NCBI GenBank assembly: GCA_038227045.1
Contig: JBBRQD010000033.1
Coordinates: 1-51,604, forward strand
DNA length: 51,604 nt
Source: JANXLS01 sp038227045
Lineage (GTDB): Bacteria > Planctomycetota > SZUA-567 > H5-PLA8
Reading direction: 5' to 3'
In this document: piece by piece, positions 51,464 to 51,604 of the stretch
How the letters are laid out: each line of letters starts with the position of its first letter
How positions within the stretch are numbered: position 1 is the stretch's first letter
Made by a program: the position numbers and the translations under genes
The notes under the pieces: model-generated
The model's database searches: none
What the model saw: only the letters and a program-made list of their open reading frames with translations
Told to the model about the DNA's origin: nothing

Positions 51464-51604
51464 GGACTATCTCTCAGAGAGAAATGGAGAGAGTGCAGGA
51501 CATCGTAAATCGTTTGAAATTCACGGGTAAAAAGAAAAACCCCGAAGGGATCGCCTCTCGGAGTTTTCTGTTAACTGGTTGGGTGCATAGTTTCGCGACT
51601 TTTA
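51464..51604. repeat. 141-bp direct repeat, copy 2 (runs off the window)
   Basis: Same orientation as copy 1 at 27256-27396, 24,208 bases away. The last 85 bases (51520-51604) are identical to copy 1 and nine differences lie in the first 56. Like copy 1 it sits beyond the broken N-terminal side of a truncated minus-strand gene, though here about 150 unassigned bases lie between. The sequence ends at the window edge, so the full length is unknown. Confidence 0.93.

Noticed and set aside
27256..51604. Composite transposon or integrative element
   Set aside because: The flanking repeats fit, but I see no transposase, integrase, target-site duplication or terminal inverted repeats. I keep only the weaker claim of a repeat-bounded block.

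Overview
The window looks like chromosome from a Gram-negative bacterium of the Planctomycetota/PVC type or a related environmental phylum. The clues are moderately high G+C, a lauroyl-acyltransferase-like lipid A gene, short 'HLSTA…GLIGLN' membrane proteins of a kind I associate with planctomycetes, very large secreted proteins with PKD, Ig-like and autotransporter-strand-like modules, and abundant intergenic hairpin repeats. The phylum is inferred from gene style, because the window contains no 16S gene.

Layout. 0-4.1 kb: the end of an unknown gene, a tightly coupled minus-strand operon (two paralogous small membrane proteins and a MoxR-type ATPase), and a divergent polytopic membrane protein. 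4.2-8.6 kb: plus-strand genes for a glycine-rich RRM protein, a secreted CAP-domain protein, a small membrane coiled-coil protein, a Ca2+/H+ antiporter and an exported FKBP prolyl isomerase. 8.6-8.9 kb: a tRNA-like degenerate sequence and tRNA-Leu(GAG) on the minus strand. 9.0-12.7 kb: a ferrous-iron uptake operon (feoA-feoA-feoB and a small Cys-rich membrane protein) behind a promoter flanked by two Fur-box-like palindromes. 12.8-17.1 kb: a minus-strand str-type ribosomal cluster, rpsL-rpsG-fusA-rpsJ, with no tuf and with hairpin repeats in the spacers. 17.2-19.3 kb: a toxin-antitoxin-rich patch (HicB-like protein, PIN toxin with antitoxin, PemK/MazF-like toxin with antitoxin). 19.4-26.6 kb: single genes for a zinc-ribbon protein, an LpxL-like acyltransferase, an SDR oxidoreductase, a sugar-type ABC binding lipoprotein, small secreted proteins and a three-domain trypsin-like protease with two degenerate domains.

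26.8-51.6 kb is the most unusual part. Five consecutive minus-strand genes, about 22.5 kb, encode exported proteins of about 1184, 1393, 581, 1619 and 2572 residues. Spacing is short and two of them overlap by 4 bp (ATGA). Three of the five share an undescribed C-terminal module behind a PKD domain. One protein carries perfectly phased 162-bp repeats and a phage-appendage-like C-terminus. One is a double phosphoesterase in which a key residue of each catalytic domain is replaced. A 141-bp direct repeat (85 bp identical) sits at both edges of this block, 24.2 kb apart, and each copy abuts the broken N-terminal side of a truncated enzyme gene (an Old Yellow Enzyme and an alpha/beta hydrolase). 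I read this as a possible acquired or rearranged surface-protein island. No transposase or integrase is visible.

How the genes fit together: the Feo operon is a self-contained iron-starvation response. The str cluster makes translation components and its spacers are loaded with hairpins. The giant-protein operon probably builds or decorates the cell surface or matrix, and the coupling of the 581- and 1619-residue proteins suggests they act together.
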